From: Bagarius yarrelli
Taxonomy: Eukaryota; Chordata; Actinopteri; Siluriformes; Sisoridae
Reading direction: 5' to 3'
Length of the DNA: 64,000 bases
Assembly: GCA_005784505.1 (NCBI GenBank)
Contig: VCAZ01000046.1
Location: 2,422,001 to 2,486,000 of the forward strand
Positions 48,251 to 60,440 of the stretch are shown here, piece by piece; the stretch's first letter is position 1; the number at the start of each line of letters is the position of its first letter. The notes below the pieces were generated by a model, which had not been told where the DNA came from, searched no databases, and saw nothing but the letters and a program-made list of their open reading frames with translations. Made by a program: the position numbers and the translations under genes.

Positions 48251-51200
48251 CCCTATCCAGAGTGTTTTTGCCACTCCCAGGTTCCCAGGATTGAATGAAG
48301 CGTCGCATTGCAGTCTTAATCAATACACCACCCCAGCTCCAGTGTCGGAAGGATGGGGAGGTAAACACGTGTTTGTCAATGTTAGTGGAGCTGTAAAAAA
48401 ACGTTCTTTTTTATAAATTAAAAACTTATTAGCTATATGTACACATTACATAGGCTTACACTTTTTACATCTTCTACTAGTTAAAAGAAGAAATGATTTT
48501 GTAACTATCTAAAAAATCTGTTGAATTTATGGTCAGCAGAGTCTGTAAATGACTAGGAATTGTAGATTTAAAAGAATGATAAAGAAAACTATTGGGAATG
48601 CCTTTTTTATTGTCATAAGTCATAAGTCTATAAAAGAATAAAGCAAAGTAAGGCACAATTCAAGCCCTTGTGTGAATTGTGTGGGCTCAGGAGGGCAGGC
48701 TTGGGAAGGAGAGTGACACAGAATATTCCTTTAACAGAAAAAAGCTTATTGAGTGAAATTGAAGCAGTCAGAGAATTTGGCAAAGGTCGCATGACTGATA
48801 AGGTACTGAACTGCAATGGCACGTTCCATTGCCAATAGTGAGCTAAAATATTTAAGCAATAGATGGGTGACAGTGCTATCAAAGCCTTCGTAATATTTCC
48901 ACCCGAGGCAAGTCTATGAGATTTATATAGAACTTGACCAGTCATTTAGGGCCTTAAAGGCAAACTATTTCTGATATTTTTATCACCATGTAATGCAAAG
49001 GCACCTTCAGGCTATTGTCTTACCTCTATATTTCTTGTGCAAGTTTAAAATATGTCATACACACAATTTTAAGTCAAGAAAGCCTAAAAAAATATTATTT
49101 AAACTTAAAGCAATGTAGTAAAAATAAGAATACTTTCATTTCACAGCAGCTTGCTCAATACTGTCCTGTGAACAATTAAAGCTGAGACCAAAGAGCCCTT
49201 AATTAATGTCACCTATACACTGTGCCTATAATCAACTCATTAAGACTCGTTTGAGTAACTTTGATACAATACATATCTGATGTTGCACATCTACATGCTT
49301 TTGTAAATTGGTCTTCTTGTATGTAAAATCTGGATTAGCATGAAAAATTAATTACATCCGCAAAGATGATCTTCCTCAGACTCGCATCCCCTGAGTCTGT
49401 GTTAATGAGCTCAGTTCCTGGTATTTATTGTCAAATATTGCAAAAGGTACAATGCTAGTTTAGTAAAACTGAAAATGTGAGAAATGATACAAGTTGCAAG
49501 CTACAACTCGTCCATTACACTTACACCTGCACAGATAAATTGATCAGTTGATTTGAAAAGTTGTTGCTTCGGTGTGCATATATAAATGAGATTTCTCTGG
49601 ATGATCCAGTCGATTTTAATCCCATGCTGTTGGGATTGCTCCTGTTTTAAGGTAGGCGGTCTCCATCAATACTAATATTTGTTATCAGCATCTGTTATCA
49701 GTGTGAGCAATAATTCTCTTGGGCAATTTCTTTTTTGCACTGGCAGCAAAACCTATATACATTTTTTTGAACTGAATTGAATGTTTTTACTAATGCATGA
49801 GCATGTAAGTTTTATAATGTTACAGCAACACTGTTTGAATTGGATAAGATTGCTATTAAAAATGAATTAACACATGAACCTGTAGTTAACCCGTGTCCAA
49901 AGTGTAGACACCCAAGCCCCCTGTTCCAAATGTCTCCTATTAGAATTTTTTTTAAACATTATTATTATCAGTAATTATCTTTCTTTTAAATGTATGCGCA
50001 ATAAAAAGTGCTCACTATAAATCTTTGTGTATGATGTAAACTAGAAAAAAAATTTGCAGATACCCCCCCCACACACAAAATAAAGCATTCAGTAATCGTA
50101 TGTTTTATTATGCACAGTAAAGAACAAAGAATGCAAAAAATACTTTTGCAATATTGCACCAATAAAAAAAAATAATGTAAATATTTTCTGGTACTGTGTA
50201 TCGTAAAGCAGTTATCTATCCTTTCCCTCTCAGAAACATAAACCAAACATCTTCTAGGTACATTACAATGCAGTTAACGGGACCATTACAGAAATAATAT
50301 CCAAACAATCATGGCAAATAAAACTGTAAATATTTTTACATGCTGGAACTACTGCCAGGCCTGCTGTTAAAGAAAATTAACAGAGTTTAAATTGTCAGGA
50401 GAACTGTTTAAAGACATGGATATCCCTTTATCTTTTTTTGTGCTACATGCAGAGATCTTTAAAATAGAAGCATTATTTTAAACTATTTTCTTTTTGGAAA
50501 AGTTAGACGATTTGTTAGTCCGGTGTCTTGTTATGCTACTACTTTCTGCATTTAATTCTGCGATTTCTGCCTTTTTTTTAAGAAAAGCCTTAGAGGAACT
50601 AGATTAGTTGAAGTGTTTGCTTAGGACTGATGGTCTGAGAATGAGGGATTTAGTTAAGTAGGAATTAGTTTCAAAAAATTCCATTTCAAAGAACATAGTT
50701 CATTTCCTCCTTCATCACGACTGACATCTTTGTTCCTGCAACCATAAAATTTAATGATAGATGTAATTTCAGCCAAAACCCTTCCTTTCCTAGGGATAAT
50801 ATATAGTTATAAAAGTTATATAATCAGAGAAAAGAAATGACATCATTTGTCATAAAGACATACTGTAGTTTTGTGCTTTGCTCTCATATCATAGGTCCAG
50901 TGTCGACACTCTTACTCATACTGTCCTGCTTTTCGACATAGCATTAGAAAGGTAAAATTTGTCATAGTGACATTCTAAATAATGTTGTCTGGGCGTGAAT
51001 TGTAATTAAAAGAGTGATTGGTTATTGTACCGGTACGGCCTTCTTAGCTGACAAGCATCATTCTTTTATTCAACAACCTGGGACACATTTCTAAGTATTT
51101 TGTTTAACTATACAGAGAAATTCTGTGACGCTTCATTCACACTCCATGTTTAGAAGTTTACAAAATGGAATGCCAACTGTTAATGAATCGATTTGCATAA

Positions 51201-54200
51201 TATGTGCATAATGAGGTTATAGAAGGTCAGTGTCATTTTCCTTGAATACAAATTTGGATTTTGTTAGCATACATTTACCATAATGATCATAATGGAAATG
51301 AATACTGAAAAAAACTTCCATTAAAATATTAAATTAAAAATGTAATTAGCCTGTTGTAAAGCATCGTAAGTGTTATTGTAGTTGTTTTATTATTTGTAAT
51401 TATCCATCATGAGTTGTTGAGCATAAACAGTGTAACACATTTAAATCACCTGTGTATTATTTTTTCATTGATAAATAATATTTAATAAATGAATAGCATG
51501 TACATTGTACATTTACATTTACATTTATTTACATTTACACAGACAGCAGTGTATATTTTCCCCATATGCGCTCTTGTGCAAGCAATGACAAATATCCTGT
51601 GAACCTACAAACAAACACACGTTCATGAACCAATGTTTATTCTGGGGGTCCTGCACATTTTCATATCCATTAAACACAAAATTAAATAAACTGAACACTA
51701 AACTAGGATATCCTGCATACAACAATCCAGACACCTCACTAAAGTGTAGAACATCCAAACTACACGGGGTTGTATTTTATTTTATTCCTACCTACATATG
51801 AATGTACTTATAAAATCTTAAAATAAAGTATATTTTTAACAGAGCTAATCATAAAAGGTAGAAAAATAGAGACATCATTTGTGTGTGTGTTTGAGATTTG
51901 CTTGTAAATGACAGGTTTTGTGATGTTAATGTCTATCACAGGACTGAGATAACTAGTAACTAATTACTTGAGTAGTTTTTTCATCCGATCCTTTTTACTA
52001 TTACTAAAGTAACTATCAAGATTGTTATTTTACTCTTACTTGAGTCGATCTTTCTATAAATACTTGTACTTTTACTTAAGAACCGATTTTGGCTGCTTGT
52101 CCCACATCTGGTCACTTCCAAAAAAAAAAAAAACCCAATATAAAGAGCCGTGAATGGCAAATTTTGTTGTAAACCATAACATATTTATGTGGGTTCCATT
52201 TTGTGATCGTCTGATTCATGCAATTCAGAGGTTTCCTGGGGTAAAATGATCATGTAAGTAAATCTCAGGTCTTGCGTGAGAGCGTCCACTAATTTCATTA
52301 ACCTGATTCCACTGAGTACTGTGTGACTCCTGCACGGCTGGAAAAACTCCACAGACCCTCATTTTAAAAAAAGAAAAGCTTAATGTTTTTATGAAAGTAC
52401 AAATGTTTGTATGGGTAGGCATACAGTATAGAAAAATGTGTTACATAGAATTAATGTACACACACAGAAAGGAAGCCAAATATTCACACACGATCACAAC
52501 TTTCAGCTATTCTTATCCTTGTAAGAAAATTAGGGTTCCTAACCAGATATAAACAGATAAACAGAAGCCTACACACATACAGTACATTGAAGCCAGAGTC
52601 TATCTCAACACCAGGCATGAAGCAGGACGAAACACTCATTCATACTTTAATTCCATTCAATAATGCCAACCCACCAAGCTGCATGTTTTTAAAAGTGAGA
52701 GTAATGGAGAGAACCAACACTTACAGTAACTTGAACTCAAAGTTGAACTGGGGACTACTGACGAAGCAACACCAGCAGCTGTGCCAAAGTGCCGTCTAAA
52801 ACAACAGTAAGCTATAGTGTTTTTGCCTGTGTTCATAACAACACTCTGAGGTTTCTCAGCTTTAGGATAATGTCTCTGAAATTATTTCAGTGGGAGAACA
52901 ACTTTTAATCGGACAAATTTTACTGTCGTTGCTACCTGGGCAGCCTCCAAATGACTACAACTGCACTCTGTAAGATTTGTGATCAGGTCGGTACACACAG
53001 CCTCCCCCCAACGCGCTTTAGAGCTTGTGTCATATATTTTACTAATAGTCTGGGTGAGGTTAGCCAACAGCTAACTATAAGACAAAGCTAAAACTATAAG
53101 ACAAAATAATTTAATATACAATGCCTGGGCAGAGCCAACAAAGAAACCGAAGAGGGTTTTGCCAAAGAAATGTAGAAAAGAAAGAAAGTGATTGGACATG
53201 AACCCAAACACGACTTAATATTGGACAAGCTTACACCCGACAGTGCGAGCTGAAAAACCAAGGGATTGCAAAACTGACGAGACCTATAGCTCCTGCTAAT
53301 GCATTTGTAAATCTTATGTCAATTTTTTCAAACTGTCCTGCGCCCTTGAGCTTATTTGTTATTAGGCTGTGTTCAGGTTGTTTTCTGGTTCACATTACTG
53401 GTTCACAATAGCAAAAAGATTAGGTAATGTTGCTTGCCCCAATAGCTTATAGCTTTCGATAGTTAGCATGTTGTGCCTCTTCACAAATTTGGTGTAATGC
53501 TTGTAAACGATGACCACCAAACCACAATAACTGTTTTATGGTGAAAAGTTTCAGATTTATTAGTTCATGCACGTAATTATTAAGCAATTCAGTCATTGAG
53601 TAGGCTAATAGTATTGGTTTCTATAGAGCATGCTACCACTATTCTAGTGTAGTGCTTGCATCTATTACACAAAACACAACACCTGGTCCCAAGTGTGTTT
53701 AGTACATTCTGAAAATATATTGTACGTTTCGACTATAAATGAAAAGATGTTTGTGGAACATAGTATAACTCGGGCTTCTTTACCTGGTTGGTGGAAATGC
53801 TTTGCAAACAAGTTTTCTGCATTTACTATTTCTGTCAGTTTCATCAACAAATTCACCTGTATAGAGTGTTTTCACATAACATCGTTATGAGTAAAAAATT
53901 GTGAGTTCGACCTGTTTCGTTGGCAGAGAATGGATGGGGCTATGACCCGAGAATGAAACTGTAGCTGTAAAAAGGCTGCTCAGGTCGCAGCAGCAATAAT
54001 TTGTTTGGTTAAGAGTTATTCTAACACTTAAATAGTTTTAGAGACACTACATAGTGTTGCGTTAAGAAATAATTCAAGGTTAAAAGCGTTAAATTAACCT
54101 CAAATTGCCAAAAATGTCTAGGAAGCACATAGTTGTCTAGGATGTCTCTGTGTGCTGCATTAACATTTCTATATACTAACATTAAGACCCTACATACCCA

Positions 54201-54300
54201 AACATTGTTCTAGCATGACAGGTCCCTTATGCACAAAGCACCTGAACTCCATAAAGACATTGTGTTATGGTTGTTGTAAAAAAACTTACATTTATTTTTC
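48251..54300. other. grm8 intron 1, 48.3-54.3 kb
   Basis: No exon seen. The open frame at 48628-48945 (minus) has no recognisable domain. Repeat-free stretches at about 49160-49480 and 51060-51330 are candidate conserved non-coding elements (see findings). The stretch 52100-53300 includes unassigned minus-strand frames without known motif. Confidence 0.4.
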
Positions 54301-57300
54301 AATCAATTTGTCAAGGATACTTGGACAGGCTTTCCTCTATGTCCTCATGCCCAACTGAGTCTCGCGCCGAGGTGGACCTGATAACGCCTTGCACATCTGA
54401 TCAGAGCCTCCCTCAAGATTTGGTGCGATCATAAGCGCAGACATTGGCTTTGTCAAAGAAGTTGCGGCAGGCTTAGGCTTGGTGTCTGCGGGGGAACTTT
54501 GTGAATTGTTCCACCTCATATTGAGAAGGTGGATGGCTGAATTCTACATTGGGAGTGGGGCTAAAGAAATACTTTTCAGAAAAGCTAAAAAACCATTGCA
54601 CCCAACTCCCTGACTACTTTTACTGTAGAGTCCGCCAGCCACCTTCTCTCCATGCAGGGAACAGTTCTCAAGCCCACGCAGACAACGGGTAGGTCCGTCC
54701 CCGAGTAGACTTTATGGATCCCAAGGCATGGAGGTAGCCATGTCCATATATCCTGGCAACATACCCTTCTACAAAACATCCAGATTCCAATAGTATCTTT
54801 ACATGCAACTGTTTTTGCAAACCTGAGGGAATTTAGTCCCCTAACCACCACAATTCAAATATTAAAGTTTGCATTCTAACCAAACCTCTCCTCAAGCATT
54901 GAACGTCTGTTGCTCCCGGAAATAAGTTTATAATGTCTAAAAAGGAACTCTGAATTAGTTGTAACCACTTCTGTCTGTTTTTTCCTTAAGATATATAACT
55001 ATTTATTCATATCATCTGCCTTGTACTAAGCGCAGTTAAAGCCTCCAACCGCATTTCTTTAAACTCATCTGTAATAGATTACTTTTTAAAGAATTTTTTG
55101 TCTTGTCAATAGAAAATCTATTTTAACCTATTCTAGTTTATGATAGCCTTACTTATAAAAAGACAACGAATAAACAGATGCAAACAGTAAATGGAAAATA
55201 TATCAATAATACTTTACTGTTAAACGCTTTCCTTCTCTTCCTATTAATGTTATTTGGATTCCAAAAGCTTATAAAGCTTTTCTGGCCTTCGTCATCTTAA
55301 TACTATAAATGTAAATACATCTAGATTTACTTTAAATGTTAGTATTAAAAAGAGACAAAGTTTTAGTCAATTTTTGGAAAAGATTTTATTGATTTTTTTT
55401 GGTAATTTGTGTACCAATCAGTTTTGGCTTTTAAAACAATTGTTATTATCATCGTTTCTCACAATTTTCTAATTATTTTTGTTGTTCTTATAACATTCCT
55501 AACAGCACTCTTCCGAGCATAGTGTTACTGTATCAAAGCTTTATTTTTTCTGGTTTATTCTACATAGTTAGTCTTCTCTGCATGTTTTGCCCTTAGTTAG
55601 TCTTGGTGTCTTCTACGTACTCCTTTACATACCTTATAGCTCTGAATATGTGTGTGTGTTGTTTGTATGTGTGTTGTGCATAAGGACCTGTAATGGAAAT
55701 CAGATGTATTTCCACTCACACCCATTTTTTCCTGAAAGACTCAATTTAGCATGAATTGACCAGGATACAGAAGTTACTGGAGATTAAAACAATTAGATCT
55801 TACATTGAGCAGCTAGGACATTATAATTACACATTGCCATCTGTGATTTATGGAGCCTTTCCACTCTCTGTGCTTGTAAACATTTGTGCAGCTTATTGAA
55901 GGTTTTGCTTTAGTCAGTGAATATATTATATTGCTTGATACTTATATATAATATTTACTATGTCATTAGTAGCAAAATGTGTCAGGGTACATAATCTTGC
56001 ATCGTCATTTGCTTACTGGCAACAGAATGCCTATACTAATAATAACTTAATTAGCCAATATGATGTCAATGGGTTTGGCTGTCATGTTTTTTTGTTCGTT
56101 TATGTTTAGGATCGTGAAAATTAAAAAATATATACCTGCTTATTTCGATTCAGGGTTACAGGATCTGCTGGGGTCATCCCAGCTTCATTGAGCAAAGGCA
56201 TGGGTACATCCCCGTTTCCAGTCCGTGCAGGGCCAAATACAGACAAACACTACCTCACTCCTATAAGCGTTTAGAATAACCATCAACCAAACATACGTTT
56301 TTAGACTATTGGAATAAATTGGAGTCCCCGAGTAAACCTATGCAAACATTGGGAGAACAGCCAATTCCACACAGAATGTATAATGCAGGGTGCCCCAGTG
56401 TGACCCTATGCAGCCTGCCTCTGGGGTGTGGCCATTGGTCACTTTACTTCTTCAATTACCTGCACAATCTCTTGAGCCTAGCAAGGCTCAGGATGGAGCC
56501 CTATACACCAGTTTATCTCGTACAAAGATGAACTAGTATGGTACGTAGTGGTTCCACTGGACCATCTGCACAAGACAGCACGGCAACAGTGCGCAGCCAG
56601 TGCCCCTATAGCACATAGCTACTGTCCCGAAGGGTCGGTATGGCATCTTACGTCTGAAGCCATGTTTTTTACGCCAAGACATGACTTGATGAATGGCATC
56701 TTGGACATCTGTTACGTAGCATTTGATGCATGAGCCTCCTAGGAAAGTCTCTGATATTACTAGTAACCTTGTTTCCCCATGGAACGAGATGCTGTGTTCG
56801 TAACATATCACTTTCCAAATAGTGTGATTTAACACATTTTCAGGACTTCAACACACAAAAACATTGGCACAGCATCCTGTTCCGTCAGGGACCCAGGTTA
56901 CATACATTTTCTTGTGTTTGGGGCAGGTGGTGGTGTTTCGTGCTTTTATTGTTGCAGGAGGTAGGGTTATGTATGAGGTTTTAGAGAAGACAGGAAGATT
57001 CGTGTTAAGGGCTTTCACACATCCTGGGAGCAAAACTATTAAGCAAGCTGACCGAGAGAGCTTTAATAATCCGGTTCCCTCTACTTCTGACAAGCACTTG
57101 AAGAGATTCTGGAGGAATGGTGGGGTCTTTACAATACTGGTATCCTTGCCAGAGCACCCTACAAGACATATTTCTGATGTGGGGGAGGGGCACGTGATTT
57201 TGCAGTTTCTGTAGTCTGTTGTAGGGTTTTTGGTCTACAGCACCTTGGTTTCCATTCAGTGATGTAGCGGGTCTCACAACTGTGTCTCTGGATGATACAA
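54300..57300 (-). other. cluster of broken minus-strand open frames, unidentified
   Basis: Minus-strand frames at 57277-57005, 57093-56848, 56835-56533, 54851-54585 and 54519-54337 run in the same direction with frame changes, are cysteine-rich in places, and contain some NTT/NHT glycosylation-like sites. The clustering suggests a decayed element or gene-like sequence, but I recognise no retroviral, LINE or transposase motif. A plus-strand frame (56864-57214) covers part of the same area, so chance cannot be excluded. Confidence 0.25.
56148..56385 (+). repeat. dispersed fish repeat
   Basis: 'ggatctgctggggtcatcccagc', 'gcaaaggcatgggtacatcc', 'ggccaaatacagacaaacac', 'ggagtccccgagtaaaccta' and 'tgcaaacattgggagaacag' follow the order of a very common fish retroposon-associated repeat. 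A shorter relative is at 18985-19090. Confidence 0.6.
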
Positions 57301-58778
57301 TTCAACTGGTCATTATCTTTCAATAGTTCTACTTTCTATGTTTCCTTCTAGCTTTTAAAAGGTTGACTTGAGAGAAAAGCATGACTTGAGAGTGTAACAC
57401 AACACAAACTGTTTAAACTGCTGTGCATCAGTGATGTATGAAAGGTGCACTTTTGCTTATTCTTTCATTTAATCTTCACCTCCCTGTTTGATGGACACAC
57501 ACAAGCTATCAAACTTAACTGTTCCATAAACCAAGTTCATATATACTAAATATATCAAGTTGAATGCAGATGTAATCCCTGTCACAATATGTATTTACAT
57601 TTGGCAGCCGCTCAGTGCTCCCCGTTTTTATCTTAGAGCTAAGGTACATGCTCATGGCCCTATCAGAGCCAGCTAAATTGTGTTGGGATTTAAACGTGTG
57701 ACCTTTTGATCAGACGGCTACCAAAAGAAAAACAGCCCCAGTCTCATTTCTTCGCACATTCTGTGTATTATTCTTGCAACCCTTGTTGGTGTGGTTGCTC
57801 ACAGTTGCTTGAAAATCAATATACTCTATTTTTAGTTTTTTTTTAACAGCAATAATATCTGATGTCGATCCAGCATTAAAACTGGTGTGTCTCACGTGTT
57901 CCTTAAATTATCACAAAGACTACGTTATTAAAATATGCCTCCTCATTTTAATAAGCAGTTCAGTGTTTGGCAAATAAACAGTTAAATGTGTCATAACTTT
58001 TTGTCTTCATAGTGTTGTGTCCTTGGTGGGCCCAGTGTAAATTATGTTGCATGATTAGTTTAAGGTCACTGAGCCTGACGTCTCATGGAACGGTCTATCC
58101 TCAGATAGCACCTAAATATGCAAGTCAGAAAGATGGCATTACCAGACTCGTACCTTTTAAGTTATTAATTTACACCACAGAACAAATAACAGCACAATCA
58201 TGCAGCTTTATCTTGGAATAATGTCCACAATGCTTATGAATAGAAACAGTGGGATTCAAGTCTTTAGGGGGAATAAAAAAACTAAAGCCTCGTTCTTCAT
58301 CGTCAACTTTTAAACAGTGCAGTCAAGTCCACACAGGCTGAGTTTGACCCTAGCCGTTAATCACTTGGGTGAGAAAGAATGGAAAAAAAAGACTTTCTGG
58401 AGTAAAACAGAGAATCGGATTCAGTTAGTGCCCTATAAGTAACGCTACATTTTTTTAAAGAATATGAAGAATCATGGCCCTTTCACAGAAACAAAATCAC
58501 CATTGTAATGGTGAACTAACTAAGGTAGGTTCAGTGGTAAACCACTGAAAGTAGGAACCATTTTATTTTAGTTTTTTAACAGTTTCGAATTCTAAATCAT
58601 GGCTATAGCTGATGCAGACTGATTAATATTATTTGTGTGAATTCTTCACTGTAACCCTTTAGTTATTCATGCATTTGAGAAGACTAATACAATTTTAGTG
58701 TCCTTTACTTATTATGATACAGGAATCAAGTTCTATAACAAATAACAAAAGAAATCATTTATGACATCTATCATCAAA
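57301..58778. other. grm8 intron 1, 57.3-58.8 kb
   Basis: Contains a worn minus-oriented SINE-like fragment at about 57598-57715 ('catttggcagccgctcagtg' through 'gggatttaaacgtgtgacct'). The rest is unique. No exon recognised. Confidence 0.4.
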
Positions 58779-58899
58779 GTGGTGGCTTAGTGGCTAAGGT
58801 GTTGGACTGATACCAGACGACTTAGTCTCAGTTGTATAAAGGAGATAAATGTAAGTCGCTCTGGATAAGGGCGTCTGCCAAATGATGCAAATGTAAAAG
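58779..58899 (+). repeat. internally deleted SINE
   Basis: Head 'gtggtggcttagtggctaag' and 'gttggactgatacc' joins almost directly to the tail 'ggagataaatgtaagtcgct' and 'ctggataagggcgtctgcc'. The middle, about 70 nt in the copy at 47681, is missing. Confidence 0.75.
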
Positions 58900-60126
58900 C
58901 ATTTAGAGTAAAAATTCCAAGCTATACTCATATGTACAGCACACAGACTAGAGACCTCAGATGTTCAAGTTGATTATGAAACAAGAAAGCAAGTGGGTAG
59001 TAAATCTGGAGAACAGCAACTGCTAATGTACAAAGGGTTTAGCTTCTCTGTGTAGTGGTTCAATTCCAAAATGTACATTGCTGTCGCCTCCTGGTAAAAT
59101 GAATGCACTGATACTTAAAACCTAAATAACTAAAAGATACAAATGTATTAATATGTTATATGAATCTGTGCATATTGTACACTTAGCTAGACATTAAATA
59201 TATAAATATTTTATTATTTATTTATTTGTTCTATTCCGATTGAAAGTAAATGTAAAAATGTGTCACCTGTAATGTAGCACCTGTCCTAACCCACAACACA
59301 CACAAGTAGCAAAATGTAGCCGTATACCGTTTCGCTCATAAAGTTGTAGCCAAGCCCATAATAAGTTCTGTTCTGTAAATCGTAGAATTATGGTTAACAA
59401 TACTAGTGATGACATTTCTATCGGATTTATATAGGATCGTATATAATGGTCTAATCACTCCTTTATATATGTAATATAAGTAACTCTGCATCATCAATGA
59501 CTATACATGATTGATGAATGTTGCACTCCACTTTTTTCCTGCTGTTGCACCGCATATAACTTTTAAATACGGTGAAAAGTCTAATATTGTTAGGGTCATA
59601 TATCTAAAGTGGGCAAAATGCAGTTTACTTTACTTGACTGACTGATACTGTTCTGACGCTATAAAAACGTCATATTCATATGTATTTAAAAACCTGTGTT
59701 TACCATAGTTTCCTCTATTGTACTAGAGGTAATAAAACACGTGTTGTAGGTTGATTAGCCTTTTCCACACTGGTAAATGGGTCAATGTACAGCTGTAGGG
59801 ACTAAAATTGCTGATGTCGCTTACCCCTGCGCACAGCTAAAAATGAAAATGATAAAAATCCTGCATATCAACTCCACCCATAATAAAATATGTTTCCATG
59901 CCATGTCTTTTGTTGGACTTTGCTTTGTAATGTTTGAAACACCATCCAGTGTGTCTTCCAACATTGTGACACACCCAATCTTTCTTTCTCCAACCCTGTA
60001 TTGGATAAGCTGTACAGAATATTACCATGGCTTGCATTCTTGAAAATTATATAATTGATTATCTTCAAGCTGGACCAAATGCTGACAGGTATATTAAACA
60101 AAGCAAAACCTACAAAATTGAATGTT

Positions 60127-60215
60127 TCTCTATCTCTATTTCTCTATCTTTCTCTCTCTCTCTCCTCTTCTCGCTCTCTCTCCTCTCTCTCTCTCTCTCA
60201 CACAACACACACATG
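60127..60215. repeat. CT-rich microsatellite ending in a CA run
   Basis: Imperfect (CT)n/(TCTC)n over about 75 nt passing into 'cacacaacacacacatg'. The serine/leucine-rich frames across it are artefacts. Confidence 0.9.
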
Positions 60216-60347
60216 GGCATTACCACAACATTTTGGTCTATTTTGAAGACAGTCTGGATTTTGCTGATTTCACCTAGAAACCAAGCATCAAAAGTATCAT
60301 CATCATTGAGGGTGCATGTAGCTGCCCTTCACACTGAACTAGCAAGA

Positions 60348-60440
60348 GGGCAGTGCTGGCTCAAGTGGTTAAGCTGTTGACAAAGGACAGGGTTCAGTCC
60401 CGGCCTGCAAGCTTCCACTGTTGGTTGTTCAGGAGTGCAT
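60348..60440 (+). repeat. SINE-like fragment
   Basis: An A-box-like head ('gtgctggctcaagtggttaag') and a B-box-like block ('gggttcagtcccggcc') in the right spacing, followed by an unrelated body. Probably a different tRNA-SINE subfamily. Confidence 0.5.

Noticed and set aside
60027..60380. Ser/Leu-rich frames
   Set aside because: Artefact of the CT microsatellite.
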